DNA of 64,000 bases. Origin: Azolla caroliniana. Its lineage: Eukaryota > Polypodiophyta. The stretch is taken from contig JBHGNT010000010.1 of NCBI GenBank assembly GCA_043228905.1, forward strand, positions 14,508,001 to 14,572,000, given 5' to 3'. Made by a program: the position numbers and the translations under genes. This document shows positions 1 to 10,217 of the stretch, piece after piece. The stretch's first letter is position 1; every line of letters starts with the position of its first letter. The notes below the pieces were generated by a model. That model worked only from the letters and a program-made list of their open reading frames with translations, did no database searches and was not told where the DNA came from.

Positions 1-142
1 ACAAGACAATTATTACCTAGTAGTCTAGGCTACTACTAGGTTTCCGGTTCCCGCTCGAATACGGCTCTCTGATCCGTCTCCCTAATCCGGCCTGTTGTTT
101 CCGGAAACCGATCCGGATCCGGTTGAGCTTGCTCGCTCAACA
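1..142 (-). repeat. Copia A1, 3' LTR (left-truncated by window)
   Basis: Read on the minus strand, this LTR begins TGTTGAGCGAGCAAGC at 142, directly after a purine-rich tract. The same beginning occurs at 12423, 26216 and, slightly changed, at 22449, so these are one LTR family. Only the first 142 bases lie in the window. The match of LTR start and polypurine tract to copia C makes the assignment firm; the rest of the LTR lies outside. Confidence 0.8.
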
Positions 143-160
143 CTCCCCCTCAAGCTCAAC
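122..160 (-). promoter_or_regulatory. Polypurine tract of copia A1 inside a stem-loop
   Basis: The minus-strand tract at 143-153 (TTGAGGGGGAG) is the plus-strand primer site of copia A1. It lies between 10-bp inverted arms at 122-131 and 151-160, so the tract and the LTR start occupy the loop of a possible hairpin. The same arrangement occurs in copia C at 12403-12445. Confidence 0.6.
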
Positions 161-1123
161 TTGAGGTCGGATCATGGTGTTAGTGTCTGTGGCAGCCGGT
201 TCTTCTACCCGGCTCCTTCTGGCGTTTCTTCACCTTGCTCGCGCGCCTCGTCCAATCCGGTCCTCTTTGTCGCGACCCTTCTAGTTCTACGCACCTCGAC
301 CTCCTCGGTCGGCTTGTCTGCTCAACATGCCCATTTTAGCTCCCTCACTGTTGCGACTTCGGCCCTTGTCGACCCGTTGGTTCCTTCGTGTTGGGGCCAA
401 CATCCGCTGCGTCTGTGTCCACTTGGCCTTTAGTCGATCCGGCTCCTTCGAATCCAACTGTTGAAGTGAATCGGTTGTCTCCGATTCGTTCCCACCCTTG
501 TCCGAGTCGGTGTTCTCCAACTAGTCTTCCGGTTTTAGGCCCTTCACCATGTCAGACCATGTTAGGGTTTTGGCCTTCTCCTTCCAGTTGGCTCTGTCCT
601 TCTTGACTCTACCGCCACTGCCGCTCGTTCCGACTTGTTCGGATGTGTTGACTTCCTTCGTTGACTCGGCCCCCTTTTTCCTCTGGTCTCCTCCTTTGTT
701 GGTTCTTTCTTCCTCTCTGACTCCTTGTCCGGTGCCATCCGATCCCTTTCCTGTTCTCCCCCTCAAGTGTGGCATATCGAGATGTTGAATGCCGAGCATC
801 TCCAAGAAGTGTTGCAACTTGTCCGATCCGAGCAGTTTGGTGAAGATGTCGGCAACCTACCGATCCGTCTGAATATACTGAAGTTCGACTTCACCGCTCA
901 GGACCCGCTCACACACGAAGTGATAATGCAATTCTATGTGCTTCGTTCAAGCATGGAATATGGGGATCTTGGCGAGCTGTATGTTGCTCATGTTGTCACT
1001 GTGGATCAGGGTCGGGGTTGGGACCTCGATCCGAAGATCTCGCAGCAGTCGCCGAAGCTAGATGGCTTCACAGGTGGCATTGGTAGCGCCCTGGTATTCA
1101 GCCTCAATGCTCGACAGAGCCAT
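154..1123 (-). pseudogene. Copia A1: RNase H end with 3' extension (decayed)
   Basis: Minus-strand translation gives the C-terminal half of a Ty1/copia RNase H. It shows the ALSSIEAEY motif near 1110, then a TKHIELHYHF-like stretch, then ADIFTKLL near 830. Several stops interrupt it (near 1070, 935 and 850). After the usual RNase H end the frame continues for about 90 codons as a Lys/Glu/Gly-rich, charged segment ending in SDMVKGLKPED at 521. A further 360 bases separate this from the polypurine tract. Copia C has a similar tail, so the extension belongs to the family. The reading frame is cut at 1123, where LTR B was inserted. Dead copy; no function expected. Confidence 0.75.
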
Positions 1124-1245
1124 TGTGAAGAGAAGAATGCGGAATATTGCTTGGCCACAACCGAGACTTGAATCATTTCACTGAGAATGAAACACAGAAA
1201 TGGGAAGTGGAGAGTACACAAAGGAAATACAGACGATGTTTACGT
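1124..1245 (-). repeat. LTR B, left piece (copia, Tork/Tnt1-type family)
   Basis: This is the 3' end region of a minus-oriented LTR. It starts TGTGAAGAG and carries the TTGGCCACAACCGAG signature, also seen near 14522, 32968, 37775 and 59918 in LTRs of copies G, H, J and the solo LTR. It interrupts the RNase H of A1 and is itself interrupted at 1245 by Gypsy-1. It resumes at 8678, where the text ...ATGGAAAACCCTAAA continues the expected LTR sequence. Confidence 0.75.
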
Positions 1246-1592
1246 TGTCGTAGTGTAATTCGCACACTACGTGAAAAATTACATTTTTGGTCTCTCCGGA
1301 TAAGGCATGGAGTACCCGGTGAGAACCGGAAGGAGGAACCGGTAAGGATAGAAACCGGTAAGGAGACCCAGCAAGAGCCGGATGAAGAAGGCCGGTGAGA
1401 GTTGGTGAGAAATGGACGAAGAGATCGGTAAGGAGGTCCCGGTAAGAACCGGACAAAGAAAACTAGCAAGCACCGGATGAAGCAGAACCGGAAAGAGCCG
1501 GATGAAGAAGGCCGGTGAGAGTCTCTCACCGGATGAAGAGACATATTTGTAAATAGAAGAAAGTATAAATATATATATATATTACATGCATA

Positions 1593-1655
1593 GGGCAAGA
1601 TTCGAACCTTGCACCTCCATGTTAATAATGTTAAGCCTTATCATTATACTAGCGT
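1593..1655 (-). other. tRNA-like sequence inside the LTR
   Basis: On the minus strand this reads TAGTATAATGATAAGG (A-box-like), then a variable middle, then GCAAGGTTCGAATCTTGC. The last part is a T-arm with the conserved GGTTCGAATC box-B core and a 5-bp stem. The 5' acceptor half is missing, so it is not a tRNA gene. It is repeated in the 3' LTR (about 8127-8189), and a relative lies at about 53166-53232. It may be a captured tRNA or SINE fragment. Confidence 0.5.
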
Positions 1656-1857
1656 ATTATGAATTTTAAAGTTATACTAAACTTTATCCCATGTAAAATT
1701 TCTAGACATGCATGGTACAAAAAGTTATTCATGCATAGACACTCGAGTTAAAAGAAAAGATGAGATAGAAAGCTAATCATGCACATATAGTGTGCATGAA
1801 AACTAAAGATAGGAAAAGCATGATGCTTGCATGAGATAAACTTAGACTCTTCCAACA

Positions 1858-1870
1858 CTATATAAGGAAG
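1858..1870 (+). promoter_or_regulatory. TATA box of Gypsy-1 LTR
   Basis: CTATATAAGGAAG follows a cluster of CATGCA motifs and precedes the R/U5 part of the LTR. The copy in the 3' LTR is at 8392-8404. Position and sequence fit a plant core promoter; the transcription start is not known. Confidence 0.6.
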
Positions 1871-2147
1871 AAAGAAAGATGTATAGAGGTTGTTGATTAT
1901 TTTACAAGGGTTGATTAATATAAAATAATCGTGGGATTCACGAATTTACTAACTATTCTTTCTCTCTTAATTTGATTACTCACTAATACACTATACTCGT
2001 GGGATTCACGAGGTTTTCATATCTTTCTTTCTTACAATATATTTCATATTCTTAATTGCCTTAGAATTTTCTTTCCTCCTAGTCCAAAACCCCAGCGGTT
2101 CCCACCCGACTCACGCAACGATCTAGAGCCGAAAGGCACGACACAAG

Positions 2148-2166
2148 TGATGAACCCGACGTGAAC
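2148..2166 (+). promoter_or_regulatory. Primer-binding site, Gypsy-1
   Basis: Four bases after the LTR, TGATGAACCCGACGTGAAC matches the primer site of Gypsy-3 (TGGTGAACCCGACGTGAAC, 55164) and Gypsy-2 (24161), with one change in the leading TGG. I do not assign the tRNA. Confidence 0.65.
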
Positions 2167-2181
2167 ACGGGTGGCAAGGAG

Positions 2182-2859
2182 ATGGAAAATCAACCGGAGG
2201 CTAACAACATGATGATGATGTTTGAGCGGATGCTTCAAGAACAACGTGCGATGTCGGAGATAGTGGCGGCAGTAGAGCTGCTCGTGCAACGAAGCGGGCA
2301 ATTCAACAGAAAGGACGTATCACGCTATCTTCGGGACTACAAGGCGGAAATGCTACGGTGCGGGATTTCGGAAAGACTGCAAGTGACATCCTTCAACCGG
2401 GTGGCTACCGACGGTCTTCAAGTAAGTATCCATGGGCTACGACAACAAAATCCGACGTGGGAAGCGTTTGAAGAGGCGCTAAAGACCACGTTCGCTATCG
2501 CGGACTCCTCCAAGGCAACGCGGAGAGGATTCGAGGATTGGGTAGAAACGCCGGACAAGGGGATGAAGGTTCGGGAGGTTATCTGCGAGAGATCAAGCTA
2601 TCCTCGCACCAGACAAAGTTATCATGTTCTTACGAGCCGTAGACGTCTGGGACCGGAAGGATCTTGGAGTGCTTCTAGACGACACGACTACCGAGAGCGG
2701 CCTCACCGAAACATGGGAAAGCGTGTGAGATATCGTCGGGCGATACACAAAGAGGGGGCAATGGCTTGCCAACGAAGAAAAGAGGGTTTCGGAACCGATT
2801 CCGAAACCGAGATCCGTATCGAAAGACCATCAACCGCGGGCTCGGGAAGCTACGACTGA
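2182..2859 (+). pseudogene. Gypsy-1 gag, N-terminal part
   Basis: The ATG at 2182 opens a gag whose sequence aligns by eye with those of Gypsy-2 (24203) and Gypsy-3 (55204). Shared blocks include GQFNRKDVSRYLRDYKAEML and a later RRGFEDWVETPDKG. In the other copies these read as GRFNGKD and KRGFMEWVESPNKG. Homology is lost after about 2580 because of a frameshift, and the frame ends at 2859. Capsid-like structural protein of the particle; dead in this copy. Confidence 0.75.
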
Positions 2860-2881
2860 GAAGGGAATCGAGGCAACTACG

Positions 2882-4191
2882 GTGGAGCAGTTGCTGAAGG
2901 AGATGGAGAATCTAAAAATCACGATCGTGAAGAAGTCGGATGACCGTCCCACAAGTTCCAAGTATATGGACCGTCGATGCATATGGTGTGATAGCACCGA
3001 ACATGATCGGAGGGATTGCGACGAGCACAAGGAGGCGTTACGACGGGATCTTATCTACTACGAGGGAAATCGGATTCATTCGATGGACTCTTAGAAGCCA
3101 CTCCGACTGAACTTCCGGAAAGGTGGCATGAAGAAGATCCTAGAGGAGGAAATAGCGGCGAATAACAATTACGCGACAACCGCGGGAATACGTGTTAGGG
3201 AGTCATCGGGATCAAAGGTGTCTTTTTGGCCGGAAGTGCTAGAAAACACCGAGAAAACCGACTCTAACGAGATCCGAAGCACCGCGGAAGCATCCAGGAA
3301 GCTACGGGATGGGAGTGCCCCGTCGATGAGAATAGCGTGTTTGCTTTATGCCAATTGCATGAAGTGTATGTAGATGAGAAGCGACGGCGCACGGATGAGG
3401 GGGCCGGTCCATCGAAGACACCGGAAAGCTGGAACTCCGGAGGTACGGGAAAAGAAAAGATGATTCCAGCATTCAAGCTCGCCTCGGACATCAAACAACA
3501 AACGGACTTGAAAAAGGTGTTCGAGGAGAGAATCCTCGATAGTTGGGTAGATTTTTCGCTTCGAGAATTACTCGGAATAGCGAAGAAGGAGTTCCACAAT
3601 CTTCTTGTGGATCTCGTGAAGAGAAAAAGGAAAAGTACGGAGGAGAACGCTCCAAGGGTGAATGCAAATACCGTTCTAATGAATGACACCGAATTGGAGG
3701 ACGAAATACCAAATTCTCACTACACAAAGCCACACTGGGCACGTGCAACTACGAAGACTCCGGTCCAAATCGGTAACATCAAAGAGCCCGTGCTAGCATT
3801 GATTGATCACGGATCGGAGATCAACTTGATGTCCAGGGAATTCTACCGGAAGGGTAAGTGGCCTATTAACACGAATCATGGGTGGAAGATCCGGGCGGCC
3901 ACTAAAGCAACGGAAGATCTATTTGCGGCTTGTCCGGATGTGACAGTGAAGATCGGGGATGTCGAGATCGACCAAAATTTCTTCATACAAGACGAGGTCT
4001 CACACTCCGTGATCCTCGGGCAACCTTTTATCACGACATCACGGATGGAGACGAAGGTGCTCGATAGCGGTGCGGCTTTTGCGCGAATTCGGAGCCAAAA
4101 CGGAGGGAAATCCGTCCAATTCCTAACGGTGCCGGCAAATCATGAAAGGAACAAGAGAGAGCTCTTGTCCCAAACAAGAATGGATTTTTAG
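2882..4191 (+). pseudogene. Gypsy-1 gag zinc knuckle and protease
   Basis: A CCHC knuckle (C-x2-C-x4-H-x4-C, CIWCDSTEHDRRDC) lies at 2978-3019 and would bind RNA. An aspartic-protease region follows: ALIDHGSEINLM near 3800, then a second block ending VILGQPFI near 4015. DHG replaces the usual D-T/S-G, as in Gypsy-2 and Gypsy-3, so it is a family trait. Stops or frameshifts lie near 3092 and 3370. From about 3337 the frame is open to TAG at 4189-4191, preceded by GAT-TTT. The same ending occurs in both relatives (see findings). Confidence 0.8.
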
Positions 4192-4194
4192 AGC
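4181..4194 (+). promoter_or_regulatory. Candidate -1 recoding site between gag-pro and pol
   Basis: TGGATTTTTAGAG contains a run of five T in which the gag frame reads GAT-TTT-TAG. Moving one base back reads TTA-GAG and enters an open pol frame of about 93 codons before the first stop at 4468. The identical core occurs at 25984-25996 and 57321-57333. Slippage itself is inferred. Confidence 0.55.
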
Positions 4195-6406
4195 GAACTG
4201 TTGCGGAGTGGGGAAGTGATAGTCCGAGAAGCCCTGATACCCCACACAGCAAGAAACCTCTCGGTGCAAAACAAGTACGAATTGGTCTGGATGGGGCATC
4301 CACGTACACGGCCATAACCGGAGGAATGAAGAAAGAATACCGAAAAGTGGAGGATAAGTTACGGTCGGCATCAATAATAAAAGAAGACGAAGAAATCGTG
4401 GGAATAGTTGAAAAGGTGTTCTATGGGAGCACACTACAACGGCTTGAAGAGCTCGCGGAAGATACACGCTAGGGAAACCGGGTAATTCCGGTGGAGTCGG
4501 TCGAGATGTACGAGATCATTGTGAAAATGGGGCCGGATGCGCTCCGCAAAGAAGAAGCAATGGTAAGTACGAAATACAAGACCGTGGAGAAGAAAGTGAA
4601 ACCGGCCGCGGGACCGTTACCCACAGATAGTGAACAAAAGAGGAAAGAAGTCTCGGGGGATTCGACACTTCGGAAGTCCATGGATATCGAACATGCCTTC
4701 ACGGATGAGACCCGGAAGAAACTTCGGATCGGTGGAGGTGGGTTGCTATTAAAGAATGAAGAAGAACGATTCCGTGGGATGCTAGAGCGACATGGGAGAG
4801 CATTTGCATTTACATCGAAGGAAATATGATGCGCTGACCCGAAGATAGTGGAGCCGATGGTGATCTTCACGATTGACCATGTGCCGTGGAACCTAAAGCC
4901 AATTCCGGTGCCACGGGCGCATATTCCAAAAATCATCGACTTGCTCAAGGAGAAGGTGGCGACGGGGATTCTAGAGCCATCAAATGCTCCGTACTCAAAT
5001 CGATGGTTTACAGTTCCGAAGAAGAATGGGTCACTCCGATTTATTCAAGATTTGCAACCGGTAAGCAAGGTCACGATCCGGAACTCCGGAGTCGGTCCGA
5101 TAGTGGACGAATTTGCGGAAGCATTTGTCGGTCGCGCGATATACTCCATCAGAGACCTATACTCTGGATATGACCAATTCCAACTAGCCGTGGAGAGCCG
5201 AGACATCACTACCATGTGAACACCGATAGGATTAGTCCGGATGTGTACGCTACCACAAGGCGCGACGAACTCAGTTGCACATATGATGAATGCGATGAAC
5301 AAGGTGCTCCGGGATTGCATACCGGAGATAACGATGCCGTTCCTAGATGACATTCCGATGAAAGGGTGTGCAGTGGAAGAAAAAGATGAAGCTATGGATG
5401 AACGGGGATGCCGAAGGTTTGTAGTCAATCATATCTGTGATTGTGAGAACGTGTTACGGAAGTTAGAAGATGTGCATCTAACACTTTCCGGAGAGAAATC
5501 AGCATTTAGAAAAGATGAAATATTGGTAGTCGGACATCTATGTGGGCCCTACGGCCGAAGACCGTCACCAACCAAGATCGATGCGATTCAAGCTATGAAA
5601 GAAGTATGCGAGTCACAATCCGAAGTTCGAAGGTTTCTTGGAGCATGTGCATTCTACCACATATGGATTCCGCACTATGCACATATAGCGGACCTACTCT
5701 ATCACTTGTTGCGGAAGGGTAAGAAGTTTGAATGGAAACCGGAGCATACCAAAGCCGTGAAGAAGCTCAAGAAATCACTACGGAGGGCAGAAGCACTAAA
5801 GAAGCCAAACTATGACCAACCGATCATAGTAATGGTTGACACAAGTCCAACCGGAATCGGATGGGTCATCAATCAAGCCAATCCAGAGGTTCGTGATATC
5901 CGATCCAATTCGGAGCAAAGGTTCTCAACGAAAGGCAATGCGGATATGCACAAGTTAAAAGAGAATTATGGGGAGTCGTGTCGGCAATCAAATCGGATCG
6001 AGATTATTAGATCGGAGCCGAAGTAGTGATCGAAACGGATTGTCTTCCGATACTCGGGATGATGCGGTGTTGCACGATACCGGATGTGGCTATGCTAAGA
6101 TGGATTGCATATGTGAAGTCACTTAATCCGGAGGTAAGACACATCTCTGGAAAAGACAACGTTGTAGCGGATATGCTATCAAGGGCGCGGTTCGGAGATG
6201 ACATAACCGAATCTGATAATGAAGAAGTTTCCGAAGACTACTTTGCTTCGGAGCACATATGCCGGGTGGACGTAATCCAAGAATTCCGGGAAGAAGAATA
6301 CGAAGGAGAAAGCTTGTTGATCGGGAAAATGCTACGAGAAATCGAGGAATCATCGGACAATAAAGAGAAGAGAGCCAAGATCCGAAGTAAGAAACGGCAA
6401 GTCTGA
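4188..6406 (+). pseudogene. Gypsy-1 pol: reverse transcriptase and RNase H
   Basis: Pol begins in the -1 frame. A linker domain runs to about 4830, followed by RT. Recognisable RT blocks are WFTVPKKNGSLRFIQDLQPV near 5010, LPQGATNSVAHMMNA near 5250 and the catalytic FLDDIP at 5340-5357. The connection reads FLGACAFYHIWIPHY near 5640. RNase H starts VDTSPTGIGWVINQ near 5836, has IETDCLPI near 6030 and DNVVADMLSRA near 6160. Stops lie at 4468, 4827 and 5217; the last (ATG-TGA) is CGG-like R in Gypsy-3. A frameshift near 6000 splits RNase H. Inactive copy. Confidence 0.8.
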
Positions 6407-6562
6407 AAGTTCTTCTTGAAAAATGGATTACTATGGAGGGAGCCGAAAAGACCGGATGGCATACCACTTCAAGTAGTCGGGACGAAAGAGCAACGAAACC
6501 GGATAATGTCTGAATTTCACGAATCCGATTGGGCTGGACATTGAGGAACATGGGCAACTTTT

Positions 6563-7723
6563 GTGAAAATCAAACAGAAATATTGGTGGAAGAACATGTA
6601 CAAAGATATAGCGGAGTTTACGAAAAGTTGCGAGAAGTGTCGAATCTACTCCGGAGTTCGACACCGAGATGAGCTACATCCAACATTCTCACCAACAGTC
6701 AACTTCAAATGGATGGTCGATATTGTAGCCATGCCAACCAGGATCAGACAAAAGAAGTACTTGGTGTTAGCTCGGGAAGATCTCACAAACCAAGTAGAAG
6801 GTCGGGTGCTACGGAGGAAAACGTGTTCTACGGTATGCCAATTTCTTTTGGAAGAAGTGTTTTGCAGGTACGGGTGCGTAGGACAAGTGATTGCGGATCG
6901 AGGAGAACTCGACTCTGATAAAGCTAAGGAATTCTTCACTAGACATGGAGTTCGGTTAACATTGACAACGACATACAATCCAGAAGCCAACGGGAAGATC
7001 GAACGAGGACATAGTCCGATTGTCAAAGCACTTGCGAAGGCATGCGATGGAAGGGTGAAGGATTGGCCGCAGATGCTTCCGTATGCACTATGGGCGGATC
7101 GGACGACGCATAGCTCCGTAACCGGTTACATGCCAGCAGAACTTATGACCGGACAAGCACCGGTAATGCCAACGGAAACTGCAATCGCGAAATGGACAAT
7201 GCTACCATGGAAGGAAGAGATGAGCCGGGAAGAACTACTAGTGGTCCGGATACGACAACTAGAGGGAAGACCGGAAGACATAGCGGAAGCGATACGCCGA
7301 CAACAAGAAGCGCGATTCCGGAATAAAAGCCGGTTCGACACAAAGCACCGACTACGACCGCGGAAGATTGAAGAAGGAGATTGGGTGATTGTCTACGATA
7401 GTAGTTTGGATCATCAACATACAACGATGCGGAAGTTCGCGAAAAGGTGGTTTGGGCCATATGAGGTTCGGAAAGTTTTCGATAACGGAACTTACCGACT
7501 ATGCGAGTTGGATGGAACGACGCTATGAGTGCCTATAGCCGGGAAACGGGTGAAGATTTTCAAGAAGCAGACTGAAGAAGAACCCTATGTGATCCTAGAC
7601 AAGACTGACAAGAAGGAGCAATTGGACGAAGATCACGGTGATGCGGAAAGCGAAGAAAGTGGATTAGAACTCATAGTCGACTTAAGGGGAGAATCGGAGG
7701 AAGCTTCGGATGAAGGTGAATAG
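6563..7723 (+). pseudogene. Gypsy-1 integrase and C-terminal tail
   Basis: The frame carries the second half of the zinc-binding N-domain (CEKC). The catalytic core has Asp in VDIVAMP, Asp in IADRGELD and Glu in NPEANGKIERG, a D-D-E arrangement. The C-terminal domain (KRWFGPYEVRKVFDNGTY) lies near 7450, where DNA binding is expected. A TGA at 7526 precedes an acidic tail (Glu/Asp-rich) to 7723. The 966-base block from 6563 is the longest uninterrupted part of this element. The first half of the zinc domain lies upstream, beyond stops near 6404 and 6541. Integration into host DNA is the family role. Confidence 0.8.
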
Positions 7724-7766
7724 CAAGCATCGGGGACTTCGGCACATACCGGAGGATGTGCGGGTT

Positions 7767-7779
7767 AGGAGGGGGCGAG
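7767..7779 (+). promoter_or_regulatory. Polypurine tract, Gypsy-1
   Basis: AGGAGGGGGCGAG lies immediately before the 3' LTR at 7780, the normal place for plus-strand priming. Confidence 0.8.
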
Positions 7780-8677
7780 TGTCGTAGTGTAATTCGCACA
7801 CTACGTGAAAAATTACATTTTTGGTCTCTCTAGATAAGGCATGGAGTACCCGGTGAGAACCGGAAGAAGGAACCGGTAAGGACTGAAACCGGTAAGGAGA
7901 CCCGGCAAGAGCCGGATGAAGAAGGCCGATGAGAGTTGGTGAGAAATGGACGAAGAGATCGGTAAGGAGGTCCCGGTAAGAACCGGACAAAGAAAACTAG
8001 CAAGCACCGGATGAAGCAGAACCGGAAAGAGCCGGATGAAGAAGGCCGGTGAGAGTCTCTCACCGGATGAAGAGACATATTTGTAAATAGAAGAAAGTAT
8101 AAATATATATATATATTACATGCATAGGGCAAGATTCGAACCTTGCACCTCCATATTAATAATGTTAAGCCTTATCATTATACTAGCGTATTATGAATTT
8201 TAAAGTTATACTAAACTTTATCCCATGTAAAATTTCTAGACATGCATGGTACAAAAAGTTATTCATGCATAGACACTCGAGTTAAAAGAAAAGATGAGAT
8301 AGAAAGCTAATCATGCACATATAGTGTGCATGAAAACTAAAGATAGGAAAAGCATGATGCTTGCATGAGATAAACTTAGACTCTTCCAACACTATATAAG
8401 GAAGAAAGAAAGATGTATAGAGGTTGTTGATTATTTTACAAGGGTTGATTAATATAAAATAATCGTGGGATTCACGAATTTACTAACTATTCTTTCTCTC
8501 TTAATTTGATTACTCACTAATACACTATACTCGTGGGATTCACGAGGTTTTCATATCTTTCTTTCTTACAATATATTTCATATTCTTAATTGCCTTAGAA
8601 TTTTCTTCCCTCCTAGTCCAAAACCCCAGCGGTTCCCACCCGACTCACGCAACGATCCGGAGCCGAAAGGCACGACA
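7780..8677 (+). repeat. Gypsy-1 3' LTR
   Basis: It matches the 5' LTR in length (898 bp) and nearly base for base. About eleven differences are visible, several in CCGG/CTAG pairs (for example near 1297 with 7831, and 2128 with 8662). These suggest decay at methylated CG. The hairpin, CCGG block, tRNA-like stretch, TATA box and palindromes are all repeated. Confidence 0.9.
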
Positions 8678-8917
8678 ACATGGAAAACCCTAAATGGGAA
8701 AAAACCACGGGAGCCCACGAACTCCAACTATCACTATAGGAGAAAGGTACAATTAGAGCCTCGGAGGCAATGACCCCGAGCACTGTATCTTTGCCAACCG
8801 GCGGTTACAATAGAGTATCGCTTTGTATCTCACTCACTCTCTCTGTCGCTCTCTCTGTACAACAATATTACAACATCAATATCATATATACACCTAAAGT
8901 GATTGCCCTAGGACTGC
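8678..8917 (-). repeat. LTR B, right piece
   Basis: This continues LTR B after Gypsy-1. Signature text is GGAAAACCC...GGGAAAAAACCACGG...CCAACTATCACTAT, as in the solo LTR near 14630-14680 and the LTR of H near 33045-33090. It ends at ATTGCCCTAG, where other LTRs run on into ...TTATATTTATAC. The LTR is therefore deleted here and joined to copia C. Confidence 0.7.
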
Positions 8918-10217
8918 TGAAGTTTAGTGGCCAAAAAGGGCAAGTATGTGAAGCTTGCCAGCTCAGGAAGCAGCATAGGCTTCCTTTCCCAAATGAGAAG
9001 AATCAGAGCTGGAATCGGCTCAATCTCATCCATTCGGACGTGTGGGGACCGGTTCAAAATGTGAGCATCGGCGGGAGTCGATATTTTGTCTCCTTCATCG
9101 ACGACTTCAGTTGGCACACTTGGATCTATTTGATCGAGAAGAAGAGCGAAGTCTTCTCGTGCATCTTGAACCTAAAGAATCATGTTGAATGAGAAACCGG
9201 AAGGAAGATCAAGTGTCTAAGATCGGATGGCGGAAAAGAGTACTTTTCCGGCCAGTTCACGAGTTATCTATAGACGAAGGGACTCCGACAAGAGTTCTCT
9301 TGTAGATACACGTTGTAGCAAAACGTCGTGGCCGAACGTCAGAATTGGATGCTGGTAGAAGTGGCAAGGGCGATGCTAGAAGAGAAATGCATGCCCTGGA
9401 TTTATTGGGACGAAGCAATCCAGACTACCATCTACATACAAAATTAAACATTTGCCTCAGGGACAAAGGTGTCGCCACATGAGCTGTATTTCGAGCGGAA
9501 GCTGAATTTGGCGCACCTTCAAGTATTCGGCAACATTGCCTATGTGCACATGCCGGATGAGAAGCGGAAGAAACTGGATGCAAAATCCGAGAAGTGCATC
9601 CTGGTGGGTTATTACAACGAACAAAAGGGGTACAAGTGCTAGTCGAAGCAAGTCCGAGTTAGCCGCGATGTCGTTTTCAACGAGTCCACATCTTGGCACT
9701 TCTCACCACTCGAACGCGAGCTGATTGTTGTGGATGAAGCAACTGACTCCGGAACAGAAGGAAACTAGCAGAATCCAAACAGAATAGTCTGACTTCCCTC
9801 TGGATTAGTGGACCGAATCCGGACTGGTTGAGCCGAAATAGTCAATTGGATGATGAGCCGGTGAGTAGTGAAGACTCGGTTATGCTCTCTCCGCGCCAGG
9901 AACCAAGGAGACGGTTTACACGTAAAGATAAAGGGAAGAAGAAGCTGCCAGAGTACGACACGGACAAGGAAGAGTCGGATCGGAGCGAGTCTGACTCCGA
10001 AAAGAACAAAGATGGATCTTTGGAAGAGAAGTTTGAGTCGGCCAAGATGGCCACGAAATCGGCGAACCAAAAGCTGTGTCGTTCCACCCGTGAAAAGAAC
10101 CCCGTAATTCGTTATGGATATAACGAGTATATGGAGCGTCATTATGCGTACATGGTGAAGGTGGTAGCCGTGCGTGAGCCAGAGAGCTATGTAGAAGCGA
10201 CTAAGGATCTGGACTAG
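8918..10217 (+). pseudogene. Copia C integrase and linker (decayed)
   Basis: The zinc part ends CEACQLRKQHRLPF. The catalytic core shows HSDVWGPV near 9030, a LRSDGGKEY block near 9220 and VVAERQN near 9330; these give Asp, Asp and Glu of the integrase. Stops lie at about 9190, 9270, 9316, 9445 and 9640. Several read as TGG-to-TGA or CAG-to-TAG. The C-terminal VFGNIAYVHMPDEKRKKLD block is near 9520. From 9828 to 10217 an acidic, Ser/Lys-rich linker leads into RT, including the YGYNEYMERHYAYMVKV stretch also seen in copia D. Confidence 0.75.

Larger units (their letters stand above)
1246..2143 (+). repeat. Gypsy-1 5' LTR
   Basis: The LTR opens with an 8-bp hairpin (1249-1256 with 1264-1271). 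It then holds a CCGG-rich repeat block (about 1310-1556), an antisense tRNA-like stretch (1593-1655), at least six CATGCA/TGCATG motifs (1584-1850), a TATA box at 1858 and two copies of the palindrome TCGTGGGATTCACGA (1929-1943, 1997-2011). It ends CGACA at 2143. It drives transcription of the element in the plus direction. Confidence 0.9.
1246..8677 (+). mobile_element. Gypsy-1, complete Ty3/gypsy element
   Basis: This full-length element of 7432 bp has two 898-bp LTRs that begin TGTCG and end CGACA. A primer-binding site follows the 5' LTR and a polypurine tract precedes the 3' LTR. The order gag, protease, RT, RNase H, integrase is that of Ty3/gypsy. It inserted into LTR B: the flanks read ...TTTACGT and ACATGGAAAACCC, and comparison with uninterrupted LTRs (for example 33022) shows the target ...TTTACGTGGAA. 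This suggests a short duplication, ACGT/ACAT, with one change. By eye the LTRs differ at about eleven positions (about 1.2 percent). The inside carries many stops and frameshifts, so the copy cannot make its own proteins. Confidence 0.9.

Noticed and set aside
95-817. Plus-strand open frames over copia A1
   Set aside because: They are shadows of the minus-strand RNase H extension, which has family support from copia C.
1173-1598. Minus-strand open frames of 92-141 codons in the Gypsy-1 LTR
   Set aside because: They translate the CCGG repeat block and recur in the 3' LTR; no start context or domain.
1593-1655. Functional tRNA gene on the minus strand
   Set aside because: The 5' acceptor strand and a normal anticodon arm are missing, and the copy is duplicated with the LTR.
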